The notes beneath the pieces were generated by a model that was given only the letters and a program-made list of their open reading frames with translations, had not been told where the DNA came from and searched no databases. A stretch of DNA of 22,503 nt from AC-32 sp963788215 (lineage in GTDB: Bacteria > Actinomycetota > Thermoleophilia > Gaiellales > Gaiellaceae): the NCBI GenBank assembly GCA_963788215.1, contig CAWBFX010000009.1:1-22503 (forward strand). The letters run 5' to 3'. This document shows, piece by piece, positions 13,043-19,502 of the stretch (its first letter is position 1; each line of letters opens with the position of its first letter). Both the position numbers and the translations under genes were made by a program.

Positions 13043-14350
13043 CTAGTCCTCGATTCCCAGGCCGATTGCGACGCTGAGCGAGCCGAGCTGCTCCGTGTCC
13101 TTGATCTTGCGCCCGAGCTTCACGCGCGCGAGCGGGTCGCCGACGGAGACGCGCACGCCGATCAGTCTTTGCAGCTCTTCGGCGAGCCCGCCGAGGTGCG
13201 CCGTGCCGCCGGTGATCACGATCTCTCCGATGCCCAGAGATCCGGGCTGGTTCTGGTAGAACTGGAGCGAGGAGACGAGCTCCCGCGCGAAGCTCTGGAG
13301 CTGGCGGCGGACGGCTTCGCGGGCGGCGAGCGCCTGCTCAGGGGTGAGGCCTTCCGGAACGCTGTCGCCGATGAGCGTGAGCCCATGCTTCACCGGCTCC
13401 GCTTCGGACGGCGCCATGTCGAGCTCGCGCGCGATCGCCACGTCGAGCGTCGATCCGCCCCACTCCAGCACGCGCGTGAACTCGCACACACGGCCGTCCG
13501 AGACGGCGAAGGTCGAGCGGTCGTGCCCGATCGAGACGACCACCACCGCCGCTTCGGCAGGCCCGTCGGCCTCGGGACGCGGCTCGCCCATGGCGCGCAG
13601 GAGCGCGAACGCCTCCAGATCGATCCCGACCAGGCGCAGTCCGGCCTTCTTGCAGGCCGAGACGTAGCGATCGACGAGCTCCCGGTAGGCGACGACGAGC
13701 AGGATCTTGGTCACCGGATTGCCTTCCTCGTCCGTGCGCTGGCCGAGCACCTGGAAGTCGAGGACCGCCTCGTCCAGCGGGATCGGCAGCACCTCCTGGG
13801 CGCGGAAGCGCACGGCGTTCTCGAGCTGCTGCTCGTTGGCGATCCCCGCGATCTCGAGGACGCGCACGCCGATCCGGTTGCTCGCGATGCCCAGGCGCAC
13901 GCCCTGCCGCGGAAGCCCGTGCTTGCGGAAGAACGAGCGGAGCACGTCGGCGAGCAGCTCGGGCTCCCGAAGCTCGCCGCCGACGACGAGGCCGGGATCG
14001 AGCTCCGTGCGCGCGACCTGGACGAGCTCGGGCACGCCGTTGTTGACGACCCGCGCCGCGGCGAGCTGGGAGGCGCCGATCTTCAGGCCGACCAGGCGCT
14101 TCCCGCGCTTCGGCCCGGACGGCTCGCGGCGCTTGCGCTCCTTCTTCGGCTTCGGCTCGCCTTCGGCCTTGTCCGCGCGCGGTTCCTTCGGCTTGCGCTT
14201 GAAGGAGAGGTCTCGCTTCAGGAACGGCTTCTTGTCCTTCTTTTCCTTCTTTGCCTTCGGCTCCGGGGCCGGGCCGTCCTCTGCCGGCGGCTTCGGCTTC
14301 CGCTTCGGCATGAGATCCGAGAGCTTGATCTCCTTCTTCAGGTCGACCAT
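13043..14350 (-). CDS. pilM: Type IV pilus actin-like protein PilM with a basic N-terminal extension
   Basis: PilM is a cytoplasmic actin/FtsA-like ATPase that connects the PilN N terminus to the motor. The actin-like fold begins near residue 84 (GKRLVGLKIGASQLAAARVV; phosphate-1 loop) and continues with VVVVSIGHDRSTFAVSDG (phosphate-2 region) and EIVITGGTAHLGGLAEEL (adenosine motif). The total is 435 residues, about 80 longer than usual. The first 83 residues are Lys/Arg/Pro/Glu-rich and low-complexity (KRKPKPP, KKEKKDKKP, KPKKERKRR) and probably disordered. The ATG at 14350 lies 4 nt after pilT. The extension is in frame with no intervening start close to the domain, so it is probably real. 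Confidence 0.92.
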   Translation of the reverse strand: MVDLKKEIKLSDLMPKRKPKPPAEDGPAPEPKAKKEKKDKKPFLKRDLSFKRKPKEPRADKAEGEPKPKKERKRREPSGPKRGKRLVGLKIGASQLAAARVVNNGVPELVQVARTELDPGLVVGGELREPELLADVLRSFFRKHGLPRQGVRLGIASNRIGVRVLEIAGIANEQQLENAVRFRAQEVLPIPLDEAVLDFQVLGQRTDEEGNPVTKILLVVAYRELVDRYVSACKKAGLRLVGIDLEAFALLRAMGEPRPEADGPAEAAVVVVSIGHDRSTFAVSDGRVCEFTRVLEWGGSTLDVAIARELDMAPSEAEPVKHGLTLIGDSVPEGLTPEQALAAREAVRRQLQSFARELVSSLQFYQNQPGSLGIGEIVITGGTAHLGGLAEELQRLIGVRVSVGDPLARVKLGRKIKDTEQLGSLSVAIGLGIED

Positions 14351-14354
14351 CGAC

Positions 14355-15500
14355 TCAGACCTCTGCCGCGATCCGCAGGGCCTGTCCCGGCTCCTGCTGG
14401 GTGAGGCTCTCGGGGAGCTCGAAGCCGGAGCGCTCGAGGAGGCCGAGGAGCTGCTCGGGACGGCTCGAGCGGCCGAGCGCCGTCTCGACGGTGATCACGC
14501 GGCGAAGCGTCAGCTCGGCGAGCGACTGCTCCATCGTCTGCATGCCCTTCGCCGTGCCGGTCTGCATGACCGAGTAGACCTGCTCCACCTTCGCCTGGCG
14601 GATCAGGTTCCGCACGGCGTCGTCGGGAAAGAGAACCTCGAGGGCGGCCACGCGGCCGGTCCCGTCGGCCGTCGGAAGCAGGGCCTGGGTGACGATGCCC
14701 TCGAGAGTCGCGGCCAGCTGGATCCTGATCTGATCCTGCTGGGAGGCCGGAAAGGCGTCGATGACGCGGTCGATCGTCCCCGGCGCGCTCTGCGTGTGGA
14801 GCGTCGCGAAGACGAGGTGGCCGGTCTCGGCGGCCGTCAGCGCCGTCGAGATCGTCTCGAGGTCGCGCATCTCGCCGAGGAGGATCACGTCCGGGTCCTG
14901 GCGGAGGGCGGCGCGGAGCGCCTCGGCGAAGCTGATCGCGTCGACTCCGATCTCGCGCTGGTTGACGACGCAGCGCTTGTGCCGGTGCACGAACTCGATG
15001 GGATCCTCGATCGTGAGGATGTGCTCGGCGCGCTTGCGGTTGATCTCGTCGATCAACGCGGCGAGCGTCGTCGACTTACCGGAGCCGGTCGGGCCGGTGA
15101 CGAGCACCAGTCCGCGCGGCCGCTCGGTGAGGACGTGCAGGCTGGACGGGATCCCGAGCTCCTCGAGCGTCTTGATCTCGGTGGGGATCAGGCGGAACGC
15201 GCCGCCGAGCGACCCGCGCTGCCAGTAGACGTTGACGCGGAAGCGCGCGAGGCCGGGCATCGAATGCGCGAAGTCGATCTGGCGGTCGATCTCGAGGTGC
15301 TTCTGCTGCTCGGTCGAGAGGATCCGGTAGAGCAGCTGCTGGGTGACGTCGCCGGTGAGAGGCTCGATGTCCTGAAGAGGCTCGAGCCGGCCGCGGAGGC
15401 GCACGACGGGATGCGCGCCGACCGTGATGTGGAGGTCGGACGCGTTGAGCGCAACCATCCGCTCCAGCAAATCGTCAATCGAATAGAGGGACTCCGCCAT
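14355..15500 (-). CDS. pilT: Type IV pilus retraction ATPase PilT
   Basis: Hexameric motor that powers pilus retraction. The 381-residue length is typical. Visible motifs are SDLHITVGAHPVVRLRGRL (N-terminal PAS-like domain), Walker A GPTGSGKST (136-144), an Asp box around ILTIEDPIEF, Walker B DPDVILLGEMRD (202-213) and a His box TGHLVFATLHT (226-236). The PilT-specific C-terminal motif appears as AVRNLIRQAKVEQ (AIRNLIRE-like), which separates it from PilB. It is the first gene of a minus-strand operon with pilM, pilN, pilO and the PilP-like gene. It starts 12 nt after a GCCGATAG promoter element, with no Shine-Dalgarno. Confidence 0.96.
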   Translation of the reverse strand: MAESLYSIDDLLERMVALNASDLHITVGAHPVVRLRGRLEPLQDIEPLTGDVTQQLLYRILSTEQQKHLEIDRQIDFAHSMPGLARFRVNVYWQRGSLGGAFRLIPTEIKTLEELGIPSSLHVLTERPRGLVLVTGPTGSGKSTTLAALIDEINRKRAEHILTIEDPIEFVHRHKRCVVNQREIGVDAISFAEALRAALRQDPDVILLGEMRDLETISTALTAAETGHLVFATLHTQSAPGTIDRVIDAFPASQQDQIRIQLAATLEGIVTQALLPTADGTGRVAALEVLFPDDAVRNLIRQAKVEQVYSVMQTGTAKGMQTMEQSLAELTLRRVITVETALGRSSRPEQLLGLLERSGFELPESLTQQEPGQALRIAAEV

Positions 15501-15512
15501 GGCCCTAACCGG

Positions 15513-15540
15513 CTATCGGCAGGGCAGGAACCTTCCTTGA
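15513..15540 (-). promoter_or_regulatory. Sigma-28-like promoter of the pilT-M-N-O operon
   Basis: TCAA (15540..15537), 16 nt, GCCGATAG (15520..15513), then 12 nt to the pilT ATG. The -35 tetramer, the spacer length and the -10 octamer are identical to those of the pilC and 16656-gene copies. The spacer carries AGGAAGGTTCCT, a small palindrome. Confidence 0.68.
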
Positions 15541-15542
15541 GA

Positions 15543-15572
15543 GGGGTGATTACATCGTAACCCGATCACCCC
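15543..15572. repeat. Inverted repeat between pilT and the first pilin
   Basis: GGGGTGAT (15543-15550) and ATCACCCC (15565-15572) are perfect 8 bp arms over 14 nt that contain a smaller TTAC-ATC-GTAA palindrome (15550-15560). It lies between divergent pilT and the major pilin gene, about 75 bp upstream of the latter, and could be an operator for pilin expression. Confidence 0.5.
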
Positions 15573-15647
15573 AACGGGTGCCCCGTTCCGGGGGAGTGCA
15601 GCCGATGACAGGCGTGGCCACTGCGCACCCTTAAGGAGGAGAAACGC

Positions 15648-16034
15648 ATGCGTTCAAGGCTTTTCAACCGACTCGGCGCCGATGAGGGTGGCTTCACCCT
15701 GATCGAGCTCCTTGTCGTCATCATCATCCTCGGGATCCTGCTTGCAATCGCGATCCCCTCGTACCTCAGCTTCCGCACGCGGGCGAACAAGTCCGCTGCG
15801 CAGGCCAACGTCCGCGCGGCAGTCCCGGGCATGGAGGCGTTCAACGCCGACCACGCCACGGGCTACACCGGCGTCACCCTGACGAAGCTGCAGCAGTCGT
15901 ACGACGCCGGGATCAAGAACATCAAGATCTCGGTCGCCAACGCGACGCTGTACTGCGTTCGCAACACCATCCCCGGCACGGTCGTGTACCACAAGACCGG
16001 CCCGTCGGGCGACATCAAGCCGGGCGGCTGCTAG
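15648..16034 (+). CDS. Major type IV pilin, copy 1
   Basis: A 128-residue prepilin. The leader MRSRLFNRLGADEGG ends at the PilD site G|FTLIELL, giving a 113-residue mature pilin with Glu5 and the helix LLVVIIILGILLAIAIPSYL. A short C-terminal beta region contains two Cys (YCVRN and the terminal GGC), probably the D-region disulfide. A strong Shine-Dalgarno (AAGGAGGAG) precedes the ATG and an intrinsic terminator follows, as expected for an abundant structural protein. No clear sigma-28-like element is found upstream. The mature protein differs from copy 2 by only about five residues. Confidence 0.93.
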   Translation: MRSRLFNRLGADEGGFTLIELLVVIIILGILLAIAIPSYLSFRTRANKSAAQANVRAAVPGMEAFNADHATGYTGVTLTKLQQSYDAGIKNIKISVANATLYCVRNTIPGTVVYHKTGPSGDIKPGGC

Positions 16035-16061
16035 ACAGCGCACCGCCCAGTTCTGCGGAAT

Positions 16062-16085
16062 GGGCGCGGGAGACCGCGCCTTTTT
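16062..16085 (+). terminator. Intrinsic terminator of pilin copy 1
   Basis: GGCGCGG (16063-16069) and CCGCGCC (16074-16080) form a 7 bp stem with loop GAGA, followed immediately by TTTTT (16081-16085). This is a textbook Rho-independent terminator, repeated almost exactly after copy 2. Confidence 0.88.
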
Positions 16086-16121
16086 CGTGGTCCTCACCCG
16101 TTTGGGGGTATGGGCGCGAGG

Positions 16122-16136
16122 CATCGGAGACCGATG
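16122..16136. repeat. Short inverted repeat upstream of pilin copy 2
   Basis: CATCGG (16122-16127) and CCGATG (16131-16136) flank AGA, about 40 nt before the start codon of the second pilin. It may be an operator or a 5'-UTR hairpin. The short arms make this uncertain. Confidence 0.35.
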
Positions 16137-16175
16137 TATGCCGGAGCCACCGCAGTTTCGAGCCGAAGGAGAGAC

Positions 16176-16559
16176 ATGAACAACCTGTGGCACCGGATGA
16201 GGACAGATGAGCGCGGTTTCACGCTGATCGAGCTCCTCGTCGTCATCATCATCCTCGGGATCCTGCTTGCGATCGCGATCCCCTCGTACCTCAGCTTCCG
16301 CACGCGGGCGAACAAGTCCGCTGCGCAGGCCAACGTCCGCGCTGCCGTCCCGGGCATGGAGGCGTACAACGCCGACCACTCGACCGGATACACGGGCGTG
16401 ACCCTGACGAAGCTGCAGCAGTCGTACGACGCCGGGATCAAGAACATCAAGATCTCGGTCGCCAACGCGACGCTGTACTGCGTTCGCAACACCGTTCCCG
16501 GCACGGTCGTCTACCACAAGACCGGCCCCTCGGGCGACATCTCGCCGGGCGGCTGCTAA
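16176..16559 (+). CDS. Major type IV pilin, copy 2
   Basis: A 127-residue prepilin with leader MNNLWHRMRTDERG and cleavage at G|FTLIELL. The 113-residue mature pilin differs from copy 1 only at a few sites: MEAY for MEAF, DHST for DHAT, NTVPG for NTIPG, DISPGGC for DIKPGGC. The two Cys and Glu5 are kept. The leaders are unrelated except for the basic character. The start at 16176 has AAGGAGAGA upstream; a longer frame from 16110 lacks such a site. It has its own terminator, so the two pilins can be expressed separately. Confidence 0.93.
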   Translation: MNNLWHRMRTDERGFTLIELLVVIIILGILLAIAIPSYLSFRTRANKSAAQANVRAAVPGMEAYNADHSTGYTGVTLTKLQQSYDAGIKNIKISVANATLYCVRNTVPGTVVYHKTGPSGDISPGGC

Positions 16560-16581
16560 GACGCCGCTCAGCAGGTTCGCG

Positions 16582-16613
16582 AAAGGGCGCGGGAGACCGC
16601 GCCCTTTCTCTTT
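16582..16613 (+). terminator. Intrinsic terminator of pilin copy 2
   Basis: AAAGGGCGCGG (16582-16592) and CCGCGCCCTTT (16597-16607) form an 11 bp stem with loop GAGA, followed by CTCTTT. It is an extended version of the terminator after copy 1, showing that the duplicated unit included the terminator. Confidence 0.85.
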
Positions 16614-16620
16614 GGTCCTG

Positions 16621-16648
16621 TCAAGACGTGGCTTCGGGCTGCCGATAG
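16621..16648 (+). promoter_or_regulatory. Sigma-28-like promoter of the thioredoxin-like gene
   Basis: TCAA (16621-16624), 16 nt, GCCGATAG (16641-16648), then 7 nt to GTG 16656. The 7-nt gap puts the transcript start on the start codon, so the mRNA is probably leaderless. The layout is the same as at pilC and pilT. Confidence 0.65.
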
Positions 16649-16655
16649 AGAGAAC

Positions 16656-17246
16656 GTGAGCCAGCGGATGCGGATCTTCGCTGCGGCCGGAGTCGTGGCC
16701 GTGCTCGCCCTCGGCGGCGGTTTCATGCTGCTCGGGCGCGGGCCCAGCGAGCCTTCCGCAGCGCCGGTGGTCAAGCCGCTCCACCCGGTGAAGAAGCATC
16801 CGGTGGCGGCGAACAAGGCGCCTCTCGCGAGGAAAGCGAAGCCGACGGCGAAGGTCGTGGCAAGGCCGAAAGCGAAGCCGAAGCCTGTGCCGGCCGTGAT
16901 CGACGGGATGCCATCTGCGCTCGCGCTCGCGCTGCGCGGCAGGCCCGTTGTCGTTGCGGCGCTCTACGCCCCGGGCTCGTCGGTCGACGAGCTCGCAAGG
17001 GCCGAGGCCCAGGCAGGCGCCAGGGCAGCCGGCGTGCCCTTCGTCGCGCTCGACGTGACGAGCGAGAAAGTCGTCGCCCCGCTGACGTCGCTCCTGACAG
17101 GCGGCGCGTCCGCGGCCGATCGCGTCCTCGACGACCCGGCCGTGCTCGTGTTCAAGAGCCCCAAGACGCTGTTCATCCGCCTCAGCGGCTGGAACGACCG
17201 GGACACCGTCGCGCAGGCCGTCGAGAACGCGCTCAGCGGGCAATGA
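16656..17246 (+). CDS. Membrane-anchored, cysteine-free thioredoxin-fold-like protein
   Basis: A 196-residue protein of unknown function. An N-terminal transmembrane anchor (about 5-27) is followed by a Lys/Pro/Ala-rich linker (about 30-80) long enough to cross the envelope. The C-terminal domain (about 85-196) looks like a thioredoxin fold: a beta strand PVVVAALYAPGSSVDELARA where the CxxC helix would start, then VPFVALDVTS, DDPAVLVFKSPKTLFIRLSG and a last helix. There is no Cys in the whole protein, so it cannot be a redox enzyme. Its promoter matches those of the pilus genes, which suggests a pilus-linked structural or chaperone role. The fold is a guess from pattern. Confidence 0.65.
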   Translation: MSQRMRIFAAAGVVAVLALGGGFMLLGRGPSEPSAAPVVKPLHPVKKHPVAANKAPLARKAKPTAKVVARPKAKPKPVPAVIDGMPSALALALRGRPVVVAALYAPGSSVDELARAEAQAGARAAGVPFVALDVTSEKVVAPLTSLLTGGASAADRVLDDPAVLVFKSPKTLFIRLSGWNDRDTVAQAVENALSGQ

Positions 17247-17515
17247 GCGGGGCCCCGGTGAGCGGACCCGCCACAGGCCGCGAGCTCTTCGTCCGGCACG
17301 CCCGCAAGGACGGCCGCTCGATCGTGATCATGCGCGCGGTCGACCAGGGCGACAACTGCATCGTCGAGGCCGAGGTCTTCCCACCGGGAGTGCCCTCGAC
17401 GAGCCCCCTGCGTCCCGGCCCCTACACCTTCGCGGACGCCCGAGAGGCGACCGCGTTCGTGACCGAAGCCGTCGAGACGCTCATGTATCTCGGCTGCGAC
17501 ATCCAAGCGGCGTAA
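17243..17515 (+). CDS. Small conserved-looking protein of unknown function
   Basis: A 90-residue soluble protein whose ATG overlaps the stop of the upstream gene (ATGA), so the two are translationally coupled. It has no signal peptide or membrane segment. The sequence reads as one alpha/beta domain: strands around GRSIVIMRAV and DNCIVEAEVFP, then a helix with FADAREATAFVTEAVETLMYLG. The length and the strand-strand-helix pattern fit a small regulatory or binding domain, but I recognise no family. One Cys is near the middle and one near the end. Confidence 0.7.
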   Translation: MSGAPVSGPATGRELFVRHARKDGRSIVIMRAVDQGDNCIVEAEVFPPGVPSTSPLRPGPYTFADAREATAFVTEAVETLMYLGCDIQAA

Positions 17516-17522
17516 CAGATCC

Positions 17523-17545
17523 GTCACGGTGCCAGGCACCGTCAC
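17523..17545. repeat. REP-like palindromic element, copy 1
   Basis: ACGGTGCC and GGCACCGT are inverted around a single A within GTCACGGTGCCAGGCACCGT. The same core recurs 78 nt further on (17601-17623). Short dispersed palindromes with a GGTGCC-GGCACC core are of REP type. It begins 8 nt after the stop codon of the small gene. Confidence 0.65.
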
Positions 17546-17596
17546 AGAAGTGTCCCACGCTTCGGGTGATGCGCCTGCAAGCAGGGCTTTCGACAG

Positions 17597-17627
17597 TTTC
17601 GTCACGGTGCCAGGCGCTGTGACGAAA
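17597..17627. terminator. REP-like element copy 2, probable bidirectional terminator
   Basis: A 15 bp stem around a single central A (17612). The outer arms TTTCGTCAC and GTGACGAAA are perfect and the inner GGTGCC/GGCGCT pairs with two G-U wobbles. The stem ends in T-runs on both strands and lies between the convergent small gene (ends 17515) and pilB (ends 17635), so it can stop transcription in both directions. Confidence 0.65.
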
Positions 17628-17634
17628 GGCGCGC

Positions 17635-19422
17635 TTACGTGGTGACGCGCGCCAGCTCTTCGATCGACGTGAGGCCGGCGGCGACCTTGGCGAGGCCGTC
17701 GTCCCAGAGGGTCCTCATGCCCTCGCCGATCGCGGCGCGCTCGAGCTCTTCGCGGCTCGCCTTCGCCGCGGCCATGCTCTCGAGCAGCTCGCTCATCACG
17801 AGTAGCTGGTAGATCCCGACGCGGCCCTTGTAGCCGGTCTGGCCGCAGCGCGGGCAACCCTTCTTGCGGTAGAAGACGACGCCGTCCGCGCGGGCCGCGA
17901 CCTCGGGCGAGATGCGGGCCTTGATCAGGTCATCGGTGGTCGGCGAGTACATCTCGCAGCAGTGAGTGCAGAGCTTGCGCGCTAGCCGCTGGGCCAGCAC
18001 TGCCGATACCGCGGAACCGGTCAGGAACGGCTCGACGCCCATCTCGTTCAACCGCGAGATCGCGCCCGGCGCGTCGTTCGTGTGCATCGTCGAGAGCACG
18101 AGGTGGCCCGTCAGGGCCGCCTCGATCGAGATCTTCGCGGTCTCGCTGTCGCGGATCTCGCCGACCATCACGACGTCGGGGTCCGAGCGCAGGATCGACC
18201 GCAGCGCGGCCGCGAAGGTCAGCCCGGCGCGCGGGTTGATCTGCACCTGGTTGATGCCTGCGAGCCTGAACTCCACCGGATCCTCGACCGTGATGATGTT
18301 GATCTCGGGACGGTTGATCTCCGTCAGCGCCGCGTAGAGCGTCGTCGACTTGCCGGCGCCCGTCGGGCCCGTCGCCAGGATGGCGCCCGTCGGCCGGCGG
18401 ATGATCTCGTCGAGCTTCGCGCGCATGTCTTCGCTGAGCCCGAGATCGGCGAGCGTGGGCGCCTTCTTCGACTTGTCGAGGAGGCGCATCACGATCGACT
18501 CGCCCTCGACCGTCGGCAGAGTCGCGACGCGGATGTCGAGCAGGCGCCCGGCGGCGGCCGCATTCAGCGAGATGCGGCCGTCCTGGGGCTTGCGGCGCTC
18601 GGCGATGTCGAGCTTCGCGAGCACCTTCAGGCGCGTCGTCACGCCGGGCATCATCCGCTTCGGGATGCGCTGCACCTCGTGCAGCACGCCGTCGACGCGG
18701 AGCCGGACGACGAGCGAGTCCTCCTGGGGCTCGAAGTGGACGTCGCTCGCCCCGTCCTCGGCCGCCTGGAAGATGATCGAGTTGACGAGCCGGACGAGCG
18801 GGACGTCCGAGATGCCGTCGTCGACCTCGAGGTCGTCGCCTTCCTCCTCCTCGTCCTCGAAGAGCCCCGCCTCCTCGTCGATCGCCGCGCGGGCGCCGAA
18901 CGCCTCCGAGGCACGGACCAAGCGCTTGATCTCGTTCGCGATGTCCTCGCGCGACGCGACCGCGACCTCGAGCTGGAGGCCCGTCCCCAGCCGAAGCTCG
19001 TCGATTGCCTGGACGTTCCCGGGGTCCGCGACCGCGATCCGGAGCGAGTCGCCCTCGAGCGCGTACGGAATGGCGTTGACGCGCTCGAGGACGTGCAGCG
19101 GCAGCTTCTCGGCGGCCTCTTGCTGGACGCCCATGACCGCCAGGTCGACGAACGGCAGCTGGAAGCGGCTGGCCAGCGTTCGCGCGATCCCCTCCGAGGT
19201 CGCGACGCCCTCCTCGAGGACGGCGGTCGAGAACGGCGTCCCCTGCTTCGCGCGGCCGCGCGCAGGCGCCAGCCGGTCAGGCGGGACGAGGCCGGTCGCC
19301 TCGATCAGGTCCACGACCAACTCACCGATCTCATTGACCGGAAATGCCGGGGGCAGTGCCGTTTCGTCCGCAGCGTGCTTTGGCCCGGCGCGGCCGGATG
19401 TGCGCAGTTTGGGGAGGTCCAT
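17635..19422 (-). CDS. pilB: Type IV pilus extension ATPase PilB
   Basis: Assembly motor of the pilus (GspE/PilB family). The 595-residue product has an N-terminal MshEN/GspE-N domain (about 30-170) and an acidic low-complexity linker (about 182-203). The core motor has DGASDVHFEP, Walker A GPTGAGKST (352-360), an Asp box around ITVEDPVEF (377-385), Walker B DPDVVMVGEIRD (414-425), a His box TGHLVLSTMHT (438-448) and a zinc-binding Cys cluster CTHCC (485-489) with CPRC (523-526). ATG 19422 is chosen because GAGG lies 6 nt upstream and the frame's earlier ATG at 19449 lies inside the promoter -10 element. Located alone on its strand between two plus-strand genes. Confidence 0.95.
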   Translation of the reverse strand: MDLPKLRTSGRAGPKHAADETALPPAFPVNEIGELVVDLIEATGLVPPDRLAPARGRAKQGTPFSTAVLEEGVATSEGIARTLASRFQLPFVDLAVMGVQQEAAEKLPLHVLERVNAIPYALEGDSLRIAVADPGNVQAIDELRLGTGLQLEVAVASREDIANEIKRLVRASEAFGARAAIDEEAGLFEDEEEEGDDLEVDDGISDVPLVRLVNSIIFQAAEDGASDVHFEPQEDSLVVRLRVDGVLHEVQRIPKRMMPGVTTRLKVLAKLDIAERRKPQDGRISLNAAAAGRLLDIRVATLPTVEGESIVMRLLDKSKKAPTLADLGLSEDMRAKLDEIIRRPTGAILATGPTGAGKSTTLYAALTEINRPEINIITVEDPVEFRLAGINQVQINPRAGLTFAAALRSILRSDPDVVMVGEIRDSETAKISIEAALTGHLVLSTMHTNDAPGAISRLNEMGVEPFLTGSAVSAVLAQRLARKLCTHCCEMYSPTTDDLIKARISPEVAARADGVVFYRKKGCPRCGQTGYKGRVGIYQLLVMSELLESMAAAKASREELERAAIGEGMRTLWDDGLAKVAAGLTSIEELARVTT

Positions 19423-19439
19423 CAAGTACCTCGTTCGAG

Positions 19440-19467
19440 TTATCGGCATCCGAGGCCCGGCGCTGTA
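19440..19467 (-). promoter_or_regulatory. Sigma-28-like promoter of pilB
   Basis: TACA (19467..19464), 16 nt, GCCGATAA (19447..19440), the best -10 octamer of the set, then 17 nt to the pilB ATG with a Shine-Dalgarno in between. The -35 lies in the loop of an 8 bp inverted repeat. Confidence 0.62.
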
Positions 19468-19476
19468 GGCGCCGGG
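19456..19476. repeat. Inverted repeat centred on the pilB -35 element
   Basis: CCCGGCGC (19456-19463) and GCGCCGGG (19469-19476) are perfect 8 bp arms with loop TGTAG; TACA of the -35 occupies the loop on the minus strand. A similar but shorter arrangement (GCGGC-TTTA-GCCGC) surrounds the pilD -35. It could bind a regulator that masks the promoter, or it could terminate upstream minus-strand transcripts. Confidence 0.5.
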
Positions 19477-19502
19477 TCACCCGCGCGGTAGGGTTGGAAA
19501 GC

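Noticed and set aside
15601..15608. GCCGATGA upstream of the first major pilin
   Set aside because: The seventh base differs from the motif and the -35 position reads CCCC, so I do not count it as a member of the promoter set.
15648..16613. The two pilin copies as an assembly artefact
   Set aside because: Leaders, spacers and about twenty coding positions differ, so these are two real genes and not a duplicated read segment.
17523..17627. Two similar palindromes as a start of a CRISPR array
   Set aside because: Only two copies, palindromic throughout and differing in the right arm, with no further repeats or cas genes.
18002..18009. GCCGATAC on the plus strand, another sigma-28-like -10
   Set aside because: It lies inside the pilB coding region, has no TAAA/TCAA at 15-16 nt upstream (CTAG there), and no gene starts after it.
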